From: Haliotis asinina | Lineage: Eukaryota > Mollusca > Gastropoda > Lepetellida > Haliotidae | Length of the DNA stretch: 64,000 bases | NCBI RefSeq assembly: GCF_037392515.1 | Contig: NC_090288.1 | Coordinates: forward strand, 2,811,501-2,875,500 | Direction of reading: 5' to 3' | Shown: one piece after another, positions 1 through 9,992 of the stretch | How the letters are laid out: each line of letters opens with the position of its first letter | How positions within the stretch are numbered: position 1 is the stretch's first letter | The notes under the pieces: model-generated | Database searches by the model: none | Seen by the model: only the letters and a program-made list of their open reading frames with translations | What the model was told of the DNA's origin: nothing | Program-made: the position numbers and the translations under genes

Positions 1-3000
1 TAAATACCCTGTTATAGCAATAATAGTCTTGAGATCTGAGGTTCTGCTTTGTGAAGCGAAAACATTTTTGTTTACGTTTGACATCACCTTTGACCAGCGT
101 TAATTCGGGTACCACCTGAGGGGAGTGCGGCCTCTGTGTCATAATCAGTCCCGATATATTCTTCTACGTGTCCTACCATAACGTCTCTCAACTTCTCCCC
201 AAGATTGTTGACAAGCTCCTTCATTAGTTTTGCCTCCTTCCCGAACATCTTCGTCATGTCTCCTTCCACCGTCGCTTCGCCCATTCCAAAGGACACTGAA
301 CAGGAATATGCGGACTTCAAAACCCACCTTCAGGGTATATTTCCTCATTATCGGCCATACCAAAGACTGGATCATCATACAGAATTAACGTAATACCAAC
401 ATGCACACCCACATATGTAATATGTTATTGTGACCATTGTTTGCAGGTTTTCCGAAATACGAGTCGTGTGTTGGTTTTGTACTGGTTTTGTACTCGGCAA
501 CATTAAGGCAGTACAGCTGCGGTTATGCTTGAACCAGGTAATGCCGGGATAAGAAACGATCCATGCTGTTGTGTACATTGACAGGAGATTTGTCAAGTCA
601 CCCAGCCACCTAGCCATTACGTCCAGCACAGAACCATTTGTGACTCGTAGTCCCCACGAGGTGTCAAAGGACATGACCCCAACAAAAGATTTAGCCTCGC
701 CACAACACCACAACATACCCCGACACAAGGCCAACGTCCCAGTCACAAATTCCCTCCAGCCAAGGACGTGTCAACCCACCCCCACCCCCACCCCCACCCC
801 CAGCCCTACCAGCTCTAGTCTCAGCCCCAGTCACAGATTCCCCAAGCCCAGGTGTATCCACTCACCCCCAAGACCCAGTCAGAGCCCCAGTCATGATTTT
901 CTCCAGCCCAAGCTTCACCCACATCCCCAGGCCCCAGGCCCCAGGCCCCCAGTCACCAAACCCCAGTCCCCAGACCAAGCAAATCAATCATGATCAAATA
1001 GTAAATACCAACCTGCTTCAAACATTCCGTTGTATTCAGGACAGTGGACAAATATCACGTAATCATTTGGTCGACGTATCTGCTCCAAGTACCCTAGAAC
1101 GAAACCACATCAATCACGATCTGAAATGTCTCATGATACAACCCTATGAACCACATTAGCACCATGCTGTAGAGAGAAGACCTGGGTTGGCTTGGGGACA
1201 ACATCTAACAAGATACGGGAGTGATTTGTGTCTTAAAGTTACTTTGGGTCAGTAGGTGGCCTTGTGGCTAAGGTGTTCGCTTGTCACGCTGAAGATCCAG
1301 GTTCCATTCCCCACATTTTTACAACGTGTGAAACCCATTTCTGGTGTCTCTCGCCGTGATATTGTTGGAATATTGCTACAGGAATATTGCATATACTCAT
1401 TCACTGGCAGCATTGGTCAGAGTCCCAGTTCCACAATGGGTTGGAAGTATCATGTTAGTTTGATGCAGAAGTATGGTTCCCACAAAATAGGGATTGGGTT
1501 TGACCAAATCAAGTTTTAAGGGTGACACTGAAGCGTCCACACAATGCTTGACATTTGTCACAACAGCTGGCCGGCACTTTTTCATTGAGAAGAATTTTCT
1601 GATATGCCTTATGCCACACAGCTTAAATACAATTAGCCATCACCGAACACCCAGAACCCTATTACCGGTATCATACGTCTTGGTATAGTCGGACTGATGA
1701 AGAGTCCACAAGACCAGTTTGCAGCTGACATGGTGTCGTAACAACTCAATCACGAATAACAAGGTGAGCGGTCGTCGTACGTCGTCGACAACAGCGGCCT
1801 GTAAATATAGACGTCTAAATCTCCCAACAAGCAGAGGTTAGTACGAGGAACGGTCCACGACGATTAGCAAGATGGCACGAAGGTGAGTGCTGTTTCCATT
1901 ACACTACTCAACATGGAGCTCTGCGTACGTTTTCCAGACCACTGGGTCGTAGTGCGTGTGTGTGTAATGTCTTACGCACCCTTAGCAATACTCCAGCAAT
2001 ATCCCAACAATACTCCAGCATTATCCCAGCAATACTCCCACAATATCCCACCAATACTCCAGCAATATCCCAACAATACTCCAGCAATATCCTACCAATA
2101 CTCCAGCAATATCCCAGCAATACTCCCACAATATCTCAGCAATACTCCCACAATATCTCAGTAATACTCCCACAATATCCCATCAATACTCCCACAGCAT
2201 CCCAGTAACACTCCCACAATATCCCAGCAATACTCCAGCAATATTTCAGTAATACTCCCACAATATCCCAGCAATACTCCCACAATATCTCAGCAATACT
2301 CCAGCAATATCCTACCAATACTCCCACAATATCCCAGTAACACTCCCACAATATCCCAGCAATACTCCCACAATATCTCAGTAATACTCCCACAATATCC
2401 CAGCAATACTCCCACAATATCTCAGCAATACTCCAGCAATATCCTACCAATACACCCACAATATCCCAGCAATACTCCCACAATATCTCAGCAATACTCC
2501 AACAGCATCCCAGTAATACTCCCACAATATCCCACCAATACTCCAGCAATATCCCACCAATACTCCCACAATATCATACCAATACTCCCACAATATCCCA
2601 GCAATACTCCCACAATATCCCACCAATACTCCAGCAATATCCCACCAATACTCCCACAATATTATACCAATACTCCCACAATATCCCAGTAATACTCCCA
2701 CAATATCCCACCAATACTCCAGCAATATCCCACCAATACTCCAGCAATATCCCAACAATACTCCAGCAATATCCTACCTATCCTATCGGAAACATATACT
2801 GTACAAGTCAACTTGCCACTAAATGATTATGACGTCATGATCAATGACGAATACTTCTGGCCTGAGGACATTGTGTGTCGGGACTATGTGCCAAGGTATC
2901 GTCAAAATGAACAGAAACAGCAACAATACAGAGAAAACAGCTATTAACAAAATGGATCTGTACGCACTAACCCTTTTATCTGTGATGGTTGCGCTAAGTG

Positions 3001-6000
3001 TGTTGACCTGGAATGTGCGCGGTGTTTTGCACCAGACACACAAAATCAACTCTGTTTTACCGGATTATGTCGACATCATTGCTATACAAGAACACTGGTT
3101 GAAGACAAGCAATATTCAATGTCTGAATGATTTGAAATGCTATAAACTTCTGTCCTACATATGTGATGATGCAACTACCAGCACACGAGGGTCTGGTGGT
3201 ATTGCTCTATTGCAGAACACTCATTCCAGTTGGAAAGCACAGTGTGTAAGTTCGTCTGGGAACAGTTGTGTTGCTGTTAAGTTAACTCACCCATGTTCCG
3301 CTGACATATACGTAATTGCATGTCGCCTTCCATCCACCAATGCCCTTCATTCTACGTACAGCACGGCCCTTGACGAACTTTGTGACCTATATGATGAGCT
3401 GTGTGTCAAGGGCGAGACAATTATCCTTGGTGATCTCAACTCGGATATATGTAAGCGATCTATGTCATCACGCGACAAACTTCTGTCTCACTTTGTTAGT
3501 ACTCGTTACTTAGTCAATGTTATTAATTATACTAGTTCACATACCTTCAGAAGCAAGGACAACGTGAACAAATCTCTCATTGATTACATTCTGATTCCCT
3601 CTTATTTACATAATAATGTCACATCAAGTGAAGTGTTTTTCACTCATTATGATATATCTGATCACTTTCCATGTATAGCTACCATTCAAATAAGTGATAA
3701 TACAAAGGCAAAGGTTAAAGAAGCTCATTTTATTAAATGGGACAAAGCCTCCAGTATTGAGATCTCTTCATACAGGAACTGTCTCGATAATCTGCTTAAC
3801 AATGCAGAGATTTGTTCACCAATTTGTTCACCAATTCATACACGGGATGCTATTGAATCATTTAGTACAGTGATAAGCGAATGTATGATCCATGCCAGTA
3901 GTGAGTGTCTACCAGTTGGTAGCTTTAAAGCGCATTTAAAACCTTACTGGAAGCAGGATGGGCTGCACAAAGATCATTTTAACATGCGCGTTGCTAGGAG
4001 GCGATGGTTGTACGAGGATAAGCCAAGGGGAGATAATTTCGATTCGTATAAAACGTATAAGCAGGCCAAGCGAGAATTCCGACGACGCCATAGACAGTCA
4101 AAGCGGGCCTATACTAAGAATCTGTACTCAGACCTAGAAAATACCTGTGAGACCGATGTGAATACATTCTATAAGTCTGTGCGGAAGCTACGTAAGCACA
4201 AAATCGGGGTTGATAAACTAACATATGATAACTCCAGCGCAACATCTCCCACTGACATCTGTCAGCTATGGGGTAAATACTATGCAGATTTAGCCAAACC
4301 GTACCATTCCGATACATTTGACCAAGATTTCAAACATCGAATTGACTGCGAAATTGACAAGATAGCCTCTAGCAATGAAACCAATTCATGTGTTGATAGT
4401 GCACTATGTGCAGACATATCCGTCCATGACATCACAAGATATGTACAGAAACTGGGTAGAAACAAATCGCCTGGCCCTGACAAAATTAATAATGAACATG
4501 TGATGTTTGGTGGTGAGCTTTTGGTAAAGAAATTAGCACTACTATTCAGTGCTATTCTTAGACTGCAGTACACACCCACTGCGTATAGACACGGTATGAT
4601 TATACCCATCTACAAGGGTAAAAAGGATAAATCAAACCCTGCCAATTATAGAGGCATTACGCTGACATCTTGTTTAAGTAAACTTTTTGAGAAAATTCTT
4701 TTAGAAAGACTAGAAAAGTGGACCTCCCAAAATACTTGTAATTTTCCCGATGTGCTACAATTCGGATTTAGGAAAGAACATGGCGCAGTCATGGCGCTAT
4801 TTACCCTTATTGAATGTGTGCAAACCTATCTTAATAGGGGGTCGTGTATCTACACCGCATTCCTAGATAATGAGAAGGCCTTTGACCGAATATGGCAATC
4901 AGGTCTCTTTGTTAAACTCTATCACCTAGGTATAAGAGGTAAAATGTGGTCTCTGTTACGTCACTGCTATACTTCCATGTATGCGTGCGTTCAGTATAAG
5001 GGTGAACAGTCAAACACTTTTGCTGTTAGACAAGGCATCGGTCAGGGTAGAGTCATTTCAGCTTGGTTATTTCTTGTGTATATAAATGACCTCATAACTG
5101 AACTCAGGCAGCTAGACACTGGAATATGCTTATATAATATCAGGTTGCCATGTGTATTACTTGCTGATGATACTACACTTATTAGTTACAGTCCTAAAAG
5201 TCTACAATTAGCTCTAAACACAGTTGCTAATTATGCATCCAAATGGCGACTAACCTATAATGCATCAAAAAGTAACATTGTGGTGTTTCATAAAAAGAAG
5301 CAACTAATCCGTACGCATGCTTATCACCTTGGAGATCATGACATACCTATGTCTGATCGTGTAAAATACGCGGGTGTCCTTCTCCAAAGTAATCTTTCTT
5401 TTAAGCTTTATATTGAGGACAGCTGTACTAAAGCAAGGCGCACTGTTAGTTCCCTCATCTCTGCTGGTCTAAACAGCAGGGATCTACATCAGTATGCAAG
5501 TGTTAACATATGGAAAAGAATGATATTAACAACGAGTTTCTATGGCTGTGAATTATTACCCACTCTTTATGGTAAAGATCTTGAACTAACTGAAAGTATA
5601 CAGCGCTACTTTGCCAGAATTGTACAAGGTTTTGATAAACGCTCTCCCACTGATGCCACTATTGCTGATCTAGGACTCTGGACAATGGTTGGCTACATCG
5701 ATAAATGCAGACTACAGCTGCTTGGGCGTCTTTGTAATATATCATGTGTCCCAATCTGTAAAACAATATTTTGTGCATCTACCTCACTCTATTACTCTCA
5801 TTCTAAGAACTTAGACAGTTTATATGGCGTGTTGCTATCAACAGCTAAGAAATATAACCTAATGCACCATGTATTTCACTATATCTGCACCGGACAATTC
5901 CCGACGAAAAATAACTGGAGAAAGATTGTAGTAAATGAAATAAGTATCCACGAGGAAAAAGCATGGAAATACAAACTATCATGCAGAGCTGACCTGTCTC

Positions 6001-6901
6001 GATATTTTAAAATACACACAGCACTTTCACCTCATATGTTATACAGCATGACATTGTTATATCCAGAACTGAGAGAAGAACTGCAGTATGTAATAAGAAT
6101 TGGATCCGGAACCAAAATATCAAAAGAATGTAAAAACTGTAACACTTTTGCTAATGATTACTATCTCCATGTTATCCTAAACTGTGGATGCTTGCTTTCA
6201 GAGAGGGATGTATTCTTCTCAACTCTAATAGATAATCTTGATGTTGAAATGTATGTCAAAATAGAGATGATGGAAGAGAATGACATGCTAGCATTCTTTC
6301 TAGGGGCCAATAACAGTGATATTGATGAAACAACACGGCATTTTACTATTATAGAGTTCTCAAAATATTTGTATAAACTAAAAGATATCCTCAATCACTT
6401 GTGGTAATAATCTAGCCAAGACCTGACGGTTGGTGACCTGTATATATTTGGAGAAATATTCCCATATCCTATGCTTGTACATATATGTATATATATATGC
6501 GTGTGTGTGTGTATGTACGCTTGTTGAATACTCTGTTACCTAGTTATATAATTGCATAACCATGTTTTCTGGATCTTCGGACCTATCTGGAGGAAATAAA
6601 GACATTCATTCATTCATTCATTCATTCATTCATTCATTCATTCATTCATTCATTCATTCATGTCCATTTTGTGATGAAGCTATCTATTCGTCCCAACAAC
6701 TGTAGAGAATGTGTTCATGGTATATGTGTGCATCTGATGACTATCATTAAAAGCAGTCAGAACAATATTATTTCATCCATATTCAGAATCACCTTGAAAC
6801 TAAAGCTGACAGTGATGAGCATGATCATACTTACACTCAAAGGCAAAGTCAGCACAATCACTTCCGTCCATGGAAATGACCACGGTCCGGTGGTCAGTCA
6901 T
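1..6901 (-). CDS. Universal stress protein gene, copy B (partial; last exon lies left of the window)
   Basis: Three exons are visible on the minus strand: exon 1 at 6835-6901, exon 2 at 1013-1093 and exon 3 at 177-295. Each has the same length, phase and splice sites as in copy A at 8298-11481, and none contains a stop. The product starts MTDHRTVVISMDGS, which carries the USP N-terminal beta strand and DGS nucleotide-contact motif, continues through VIFVHCPEYN, and ends in the window with the helix KELVNNLGEKLRDVM. The fourth exon, which would carry the glycine ATP motif, should lie beyond base 1. Compared with A, exon 2 reads RRPNDYV instead of RRPHDHV and exon 3 differs at a few helix positions, so this is a diverged paralogue and not an assembly copy. 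USPs are small cytosolic ATP-binding stress proteins. Intron 1 is 5.7 kb because of a minisatellite and a LINE insertion; whether the copy is still expressed cannot be seen. Confidence 0.85.
177..295 (-). CDS. USP copy B, exon 3
   Basis: The acceptor is TTCCTGTTCAG on the minus strand and the donor is ATG|GTAGGA. The exon is 119 nt, entering in phase 1 and leaving in phase 0, exactly as in copy A. It encodes the acidic linker and helix SFGMGEATVEGDM to GEKLRDVM. Confidence 0.85.
296..1012 (-). other. USP copy B intron 2, with a CCCCA/CCCCAG-rich tract
   Basis: This non-coding intron contains a low-complexity C-rich run at about 760-970, built from repeated CCCCA and CCCAG words on the plus strand. 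Apparent ORFs here are products of the low-complexity sequence. No other feature was seen. Confidence 0.7.
1013..1093 (-). CDS. USP copy B, exon 2
   Basis: The acceptor is TTTCGTTCTAG and the donor is GCAG|GTTGGT. The exon is 81 nt (2 + 26 codons + 1). It encodes YLEQIRRPNDYVIFVHCPEY and the following residues, the second conserved beta strand of the USP fold. A TGG tryptophan codon is split across the exon 1/2 junction. Confidence 0.88.
1250..1405 (+). mobile_element. tRNA-derived SINE in intron 1 of USP copy B
   Basis: A tRNA-like head (GGCTAAGGTGTTCGC and a box-B-like GGTTCCATTCC) is followed by the body GTGTGAAACCCATTTCTGGT, a core with GGAATATTGCTACAGGAATA, and the tail ACTCATTCACT. A diverged copy occupies the equivalent intron position in copy A (10593-10756). 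Confidence 0.75.
1406..1984. other. Unique intron sequence (USP copy B intron 1)
   Basis: The part from about 1830 to 1985 aligns by eye to 11005-11160 in intron 1 of copy A, with shared words such as GGAACGGTCCA and CAAGATGGCAC. I see no coding exon in it. Confidence 0.6.
1985..2780. repeat. 11-bp minisatellite (about 70 units) in intron 1 of USP copy B
   Basis: The tandem array is built from two alternating 11-mers, ACTCCAGCAAT/ACTCCCACAAT and ATCCCAGCAAT/ATCTCAGCAAT, giving a 22-bp dimer. The 33-nt triple period keeps several frames open, so long apparent ORFs rich in W, I, L and G on the minus strand are artefacts. The unit resembles the core of the abalone-type SINE (GCAATATTCCA). The unexpanded version is present at the same place in copy A near 11157-11180. 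Confidence 0.9.
2783..2947 (+). CDS. LINE ORF1, C-terminal remnant
   Basis: A reading frame different from ORF2 runs from the end of the minisatellite to TAA at 2945-2947. It encodes a plausible protein end (LPLNDYDVMINDEYFWPEDI, then DYVPRYRQ and a Q-rich tail). It sits where ORF1 of a two-ORF LINE should end. The element seems to have lost the rest of ORF1 by 5' truncation. ORF1 proteins usually bind RNA, but no such domain remains here. Confidence 0.55.
   Translation, partial: LSETYTVQVNLPLNDYDVMINDEYFWPEDIVCRDYVPRYRQNEQKQQQYRENSY
2952..6407 (+). CDS. LINE ORF2: APE endonuclease and reverse transcriptase
   Basis: The frame is open from 2844, but the more likely start is the ATG at 2952, only 4 nt after the ORF1 stop (TAACAAAATG), giving about 1,151 residues. 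Residues below are counted from the 2844 ATG. The N-terminal apurinic-like endonuclease shows TWNVRG (55-60), IQEHWL (about 80), ILGDLNSD and SDHFPC, which nick the target DNA. The central reverse transcriptase shows the PGPDKI region, FLDNEKAFDR (about 672), RQGIGQGRVIS and the catalytic LLADDTTL (about 773). The C-terminus holds a CX2CX9HX4C zinc-binding motif near residue 1096. No frameshift or stop interrupts the frame, so the copy is young. Product: the enzyme for target-primed reverse transcription. Confidence 0.92.
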   Translation: MDLYALTLLSVMVALSVLTWNVRGVLHQTHKINSVLPDYVDIIAIQEHWLKTSNIQCLNDLKCYKLLSYICDDATTSTRGSGGIALLQNTHSSWKAQCVSSSGNSCVAVKLTHPCSADIYVIACRLPSTNALHSTYSTALDELCDLYDELCVKGETIILGDLNSDICKRSMSSRDKLLSHFVSTRYLVNVINYTSSHTFRSKDNVNKSLIDYILIPSYLHNNVTSSEVFFTHYDISDHFPCIATIQISDNTKAKVKEAHFIKWDKASSIEISSYRNCLDNLLNNAEICSPICSPIHTRDAIESFSTVISECMIHASSECLPVGSFKAHLKPYWKQDGLHKDHFNMRVARRRWLYEDKPRGDNFDSYKTYKQAKREFRRRHRQSKRAYTKNLYSDLENTCETDVNTFYKSVRKLRKHKIGVDKLTYDNSSATSPTDICQLWGKYYADLAKPYHSDTFDQDFKHRIDCEIDKIASSNETNSCVDSALCADISVHDITRYVQKLGRNKSPGPDKINNEHVMFGGELLVKKLALLFSAILRLQYTPTAYRHGMIIPIYKGKKDKSNPANYRGITLTSCLSKLFEKILLERLEKWTSQNTCNFPDVLQFGFRKEHGAVMALFTLIECVQTYLNRGSCIYTAFLDNEKAFDRIWQSGLFVKLYHLGIRGKMWSLLRHCYTSMYACVQYKGEQSNTFAVRQGIGQGRVISAWLFLVYINDLITELRQLDTGICLYNIRLPCVLLADDTTLISYSPKSLQLALNTVANYASKWRLTYNASKSNIVVFHKKKQLIRTHAYHLGDHDIPMSDRVKYAGVLLQSNLSFKLYIEDSCTKARRTVSSLISAGLNSRDLHQYASVNIWKRMILTTSFYGCELLPTLYGKDLELTESIQRYFARIVQGFDKRSPTDATIADLGLWTMVGYIDKCRLQLLGRLCNISCVPICKTIFCASTSLYYSHSKNLDSLYGVLLSTAKKYNLMHHVFHYICTGQFPTKNNWRKIVVNEISIHEEKAWKYKLSCRADLSRYFKIHTALSPHMLYSMTLLYPELREELQYVIRIGSGTKISKECKNCNTFANDYYLHVILNCGCLLSERDVFFSTLIDNLDVEMYVKIEMMEENDMLAFFLGANNSDIDETTRHFTIIEFSKYLYKLKDILNHLW
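6408..6601 (+). other. LINE 3' UTR with polyadenylation signal
   Basis: This is non-coding sequence after the ORF2 stop, with a short alternating purine-pyrimidine run (about 6478-6515) and AATAAA at 6595-6600 directly before the tail repeat. Confidence 0.7.
6602..6660. repeat. (CATT)n LINE tail microsatellite
   Basis: About fourteen perfect CATT units follow AATAAAGA. This is the simple-repeat 3' end expected of LINEs that end in short tandem repeats instead of poly(A). Confidence 0.93.
6835..6901 (-). CDS. USP copy B, exon 1
   Basis: The start codon is at 6901-6899, 22 codons follow, and the donor is GAGT|GTAAGTAT (phase 1). It encodes MTDHRTVVISMDGSDCADF and three further residues, identical to copy A. 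Flanking sequence on both sides (about 6660-7200) is nearly identical to 11240-11770. Confidence 0.88.
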
Positions 6902-7694
6902 GGTGTTAAAGTCTTTTCCGTTGCCTTCTAACAAGTTGAAATCTCAAGTTCCCCATGATTTCCACAAACTCTTCACTTGTGACCAGTTCTCGTGCGACAG
7001 AGCGAAAGAGACCGAAGAGTGTCAGAATATCGTGAAATATAGATGTAAGAGGCCTGGGCAAGAGCTCAAGGAATCTGATTGTAGTTAGGTTGCAAAGACA
7101 ACGGTGGTATTTTACAGAACTGTGAGTAGAAGATACACAACGACGTAAGTATGGTCCCGTTACTCTCATAGGGACATCATTGTTCCAATTTGAATCAACA
7201 GAAACATGAGAAACAGAACTATAAAACATGAAGTGTTTATTCAAGAAACGTATTAGGAGAACAATGTAGAACTCCTACAAGTGCATGTTGATGACCCAGA
7301 TAATTATAATGTCCATTTTCGTTTCTCAAGGGTGTCACATCGGCATTCTAACATAAAGTCTTTGTATGTGCATATTCGTCAATTGTCGCATAAAATATAC
7401 AGTGAAATACGGTTATAATGACCACTTTTATACCGAATTCACCAACACAACGAACATTTTCCTCTAATTACTGTTGTCAGGATACCAAGCCTCTCCTCAA
7501 TCAGCTACCCTTGCCAGATGGTCATTCTAACCTTCCATTGGTACATAGATCATCATCATCATCATAATCATCATCATCATCATCATACAATCGAGTTATA
7601 CCACACTGGATAAATGTCAAAACTCCAACTTATAAATCGTGACGCCCCTTGTAACAAGAGAGATGATAAATTTCAAAAGTAGGGATCTCATGAT
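6902..7694. other. Upstream region of USP copy B, duplicated part then unique sequence
   Basis: Bases 6902 to about 7200 are homologous to 11482-11770 and should hold the 5' UTR and promoter of copy B. The TATATATA found upstream of copy A is GAAATATA here. From 7200 on the sequence is unique. A short (CAT)n microsatellite lies at about 7551-7586. Confidence 0.6.
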
Positions 7695-7920
7695 CAGAAG
7701 TGTTCAGTGGCCAACTCTTCATGACCCGTGAAAATACGTGTTAGAGTTGATTTCCAGTAACCCGTGGTGGTCAGGCTCGCTGACTTGGTTGACACGCCAT
7801 CGGTTCCCAATAGCCTAGATCGATGCTCATGTTGATCACTAGACTGCGTGGTCCAGACTCGATTATTTACAGACTGTTGCCGAGTGCGGCATAAAAGTAA
7901 ACTCACACACTCACTCACTC
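7695..7920 (+). mobile_element. Abalone-type SINE, long form, diverged
   Basis: Recognised words in order are GACCCGTGAAAA, GGTCAGGCTCGCTGACTTGG, GATCGATGCTCATGTTGATC, GTCCAGACTCGATTATTTAC and GAGTGCGGCATAAAAGTAAA, then the tail CACTCACTCACTC. Orientation is defined by the tail. The body matches the full-length copy at 51620-51890. Confidence 0.75.
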
Positions 7921-8297
7921 CTGTTGGTGATTAGGTCATGGTATAAATATATTTTAGGTTCATTGTGTAAATAGAATCATTACGAAGGAATTCAATGTTT
8001 GGACTTTCACCACAAAATATACGATTAAACTCTGCCGAGCAACATTTGGCGTTACTTCTCCATCAGGCCACTTCTGTCTGTGTGACAGTGGTTGGAAACG
8101 CAAAACGTGAAAAAACTAGCATCAAGGTTAAGGCCTAATTGTCACCCTCGGGGTCTTGGCACCGTATGAAATTATCTTGTATTATAGTGTTCAGACCCCA
8201 ACAGTGACAATATTTACTTTGAGGCTTGTTTTTGCGTTACTAGCTCCAGTGCTCAAAGAATCGCAAAACGCACTGCTGGTCTAAGGCAAGACTGTTG
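7921..8297. other. Intergenic spacer between USP copies; no feature seen
   Basis: This separates the SINE from the last exon of copy A and should include the 3' UTR of copy A (minus strand). I could not place a convincing poly(A) signal. Confidence 0.5.
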
Positions 8298-8501
8298 CTA
8301 GTCTGCATGTTTGTAACAACACACGAGGACGGGGATGGTGCTATGGTGCACGACGTAGTCGCTGACACTGCCGAGGAAGGTGCGCCGCAATGTTCCGATG
8401 CCTCGTCTGCCTGTGATGATGAAGCTCGCCTGCTCCTCCTCCGCGACCTTCAGGATGACATCACCGGGACTCCCGGGTACGCACTTCACTTTCCCGCTGA
8501 G
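8298..8501 (-). CDS. USP copy A, exon 4 (ATP-binding motif and stop)
   Basis: The acceptor is GTCCCTTTCAG and the exon is entered in phase 0 with LSGKVKCVPGSPGDVIL. It carries FIITGRRGIGTLRRTFLGS and ends CCYKHAD before TAG. It is noticeably more GC-rich than the surrounding sequence, as expected for a conserved exon. Confidence 0.93.
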   Translation of the reverse strand, partial: LSGKVKCVPGSPGDVILKVAEEEQASFIITGRRGIGTLRRTFLGSVSDYVVHHSTIPVLVCCYKHAD

Positions 8502-9923
8502 CTGAAAGGGACATAACTCTCGTCGGTAATGGGTTGAATGTGTTGAGTTTTACGTCACATCGGCATTATTCCAGCCATATAGCGACGAGATCATCTGCCA
8601 CGGTGGCGAAGACAGAAGTCGGTAAAGTGCTGATATTGAGATCGATTTTCGTTAGCCTCCGCATATAGACAGTCTATGGGAGAGGTCCTAAAAGCTCCCA
8701 GGCAGAGCTTAAGACATTGGTGGTGGATGCAATCTAGTTTTTAAAAATTACTTTTGCAGGCTCCACCACAGACAATAGAGTCGTAATCTAGTTCAGGAAG
8801 AACCAATGGTCTGCACAAGAGAATAAGGGTAGTCTGACCCCCTCTCCATGCAGTATTTGACATGACCATTAATGATTTAGTCAAGAGCCTTCAAGAAACA
8901 CGGACCAGCAAAGACATCTCGGAACGGCGGTGCAGCATTTTGGTTTGCTGCTTACCGCCACAGTCAGCCAGATCAAAAGTCTGAGCATCGGCCTACGCAA
9001 CTGGAAGTAGTGAGTGTGAGCATGGCTTATGGCCGCATTCAGCATTCAGTTCCATTTCTTAATGTCGCGGGAAAGCCCCAAACTTGAAGCCGTGTTTCAT
9101 TCCCAATTCGTCTCAACCCCATACTGAGCGAGATGTATTCCTATTTCCTATTTTAGCAATTATTCACCAACATCACAGTGGGAGACATCAGAAAAGGGCT
9201 TCGCACAGTGTACCCATGCGGGGCATCGAACCCGGATCTTCGGCGTGACGAGCGAACACTTTAAGCACTAAGCTATCCCACCACCCCTCTCAAAGTCATA
9301 AACACGGGTAGCCTGGACAGAACATCAAAGGTGATAAAATCAGCGAGCCTACAAATCTGACATTATGCTTTGCTAAGCGAATTATACGACAAATTAAAAG
9401 CTTACTGGCGTCAAGAGAAAGATGTTCATCATTGAAACATGTTGCCCATGGCAACCAACCCTTCTTTAAAGAGCAGATAAAATGAACAGTTTATATTTAT
9501 ATGTTCTTCCAGGAGGATAATCTAAAACTACCATATTCTAACACTATAGTTCAGGTTTGACATCACCAGCTTTAATTCGTTTAGTTTTCAATACCAGCTG
9601 AGGAGTGCTCAACGAGAGACGTCGTAGTGGGGCTTCTATGTCATAATCAGCCCTGACATATTCTTCTACGTGTCCTACCATAGCGTCTCTCAACTTCTCC
9701 CCAAGATGGTTGATCAGCTCCTTGATTCGTTTTGCTTCCTTCCCGAACATCTTCGTCATGTCCCCTTCCACCGTCGCTTCGCCCATTCCAAAGGACACTG
9801 AACAGGAATATATGGACTTATGATGGGCTTAAAACACGACTACAGCATATACGACCACACTACCGCTCAAACCAAAGAGCGAAGCGTCGTACAGCATAAC
9901 CATAATACCGACATACACGCACG

Positions 9924-9992
<69 letters not shown>

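Larger units (their letters stand above)
2783..6660 (+). mobile_element. 5'-truncated non-LTR retrotransposon (LINE, APE endonuclease type, jockey-superfamily-like)
   Basis: The element lies in intron 1 of USP copy B, antisense to the gene. It consists of the C-terminal remnant of ORF1, a complete ORF2, a 3' UTR of about 190 bp with AATAAA at 6595-6600, and a (CATT)n tail. The 5' junction abuts the minisatellite. The 3' junction is followed at once by gene sequence (ATGTCCATTTTG) that matches copy A at about 11239. Copy A has no LINE here, so the insertion followed the gene duplication or was specific to B. Assignment within the jockey/CR1/L2 group needs a phylogeny. Confidence 0.88.

Noticed and set aside
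2136..2758. Long minus-strand ORFs with W/I/L/G repeats
   Set aside because: They are translations of the 11-bp minisatellite, whose 33-nt period keeps frames open. No start context, homology or splice sites.
6478..6515. Alternating TATA/TGTG run as a promoter
   Set aside because: Lies in the LINE 3' UTR and is simple sequence.
6671..6931. Plus-strand ORF found also at 11251-11562
   Set aside because: Conserved only because it is antisense to USP exon 1 and its flank, which are duplicated.
9160..9290. tRNA-gene-like box A/box B segments here and at 1250, 15015, 16670, 27722, 43800 and 63160
   Set aside because: All are followed by the SINE body and tail and cannot fold as complete tRNAs; they are SINE heads.
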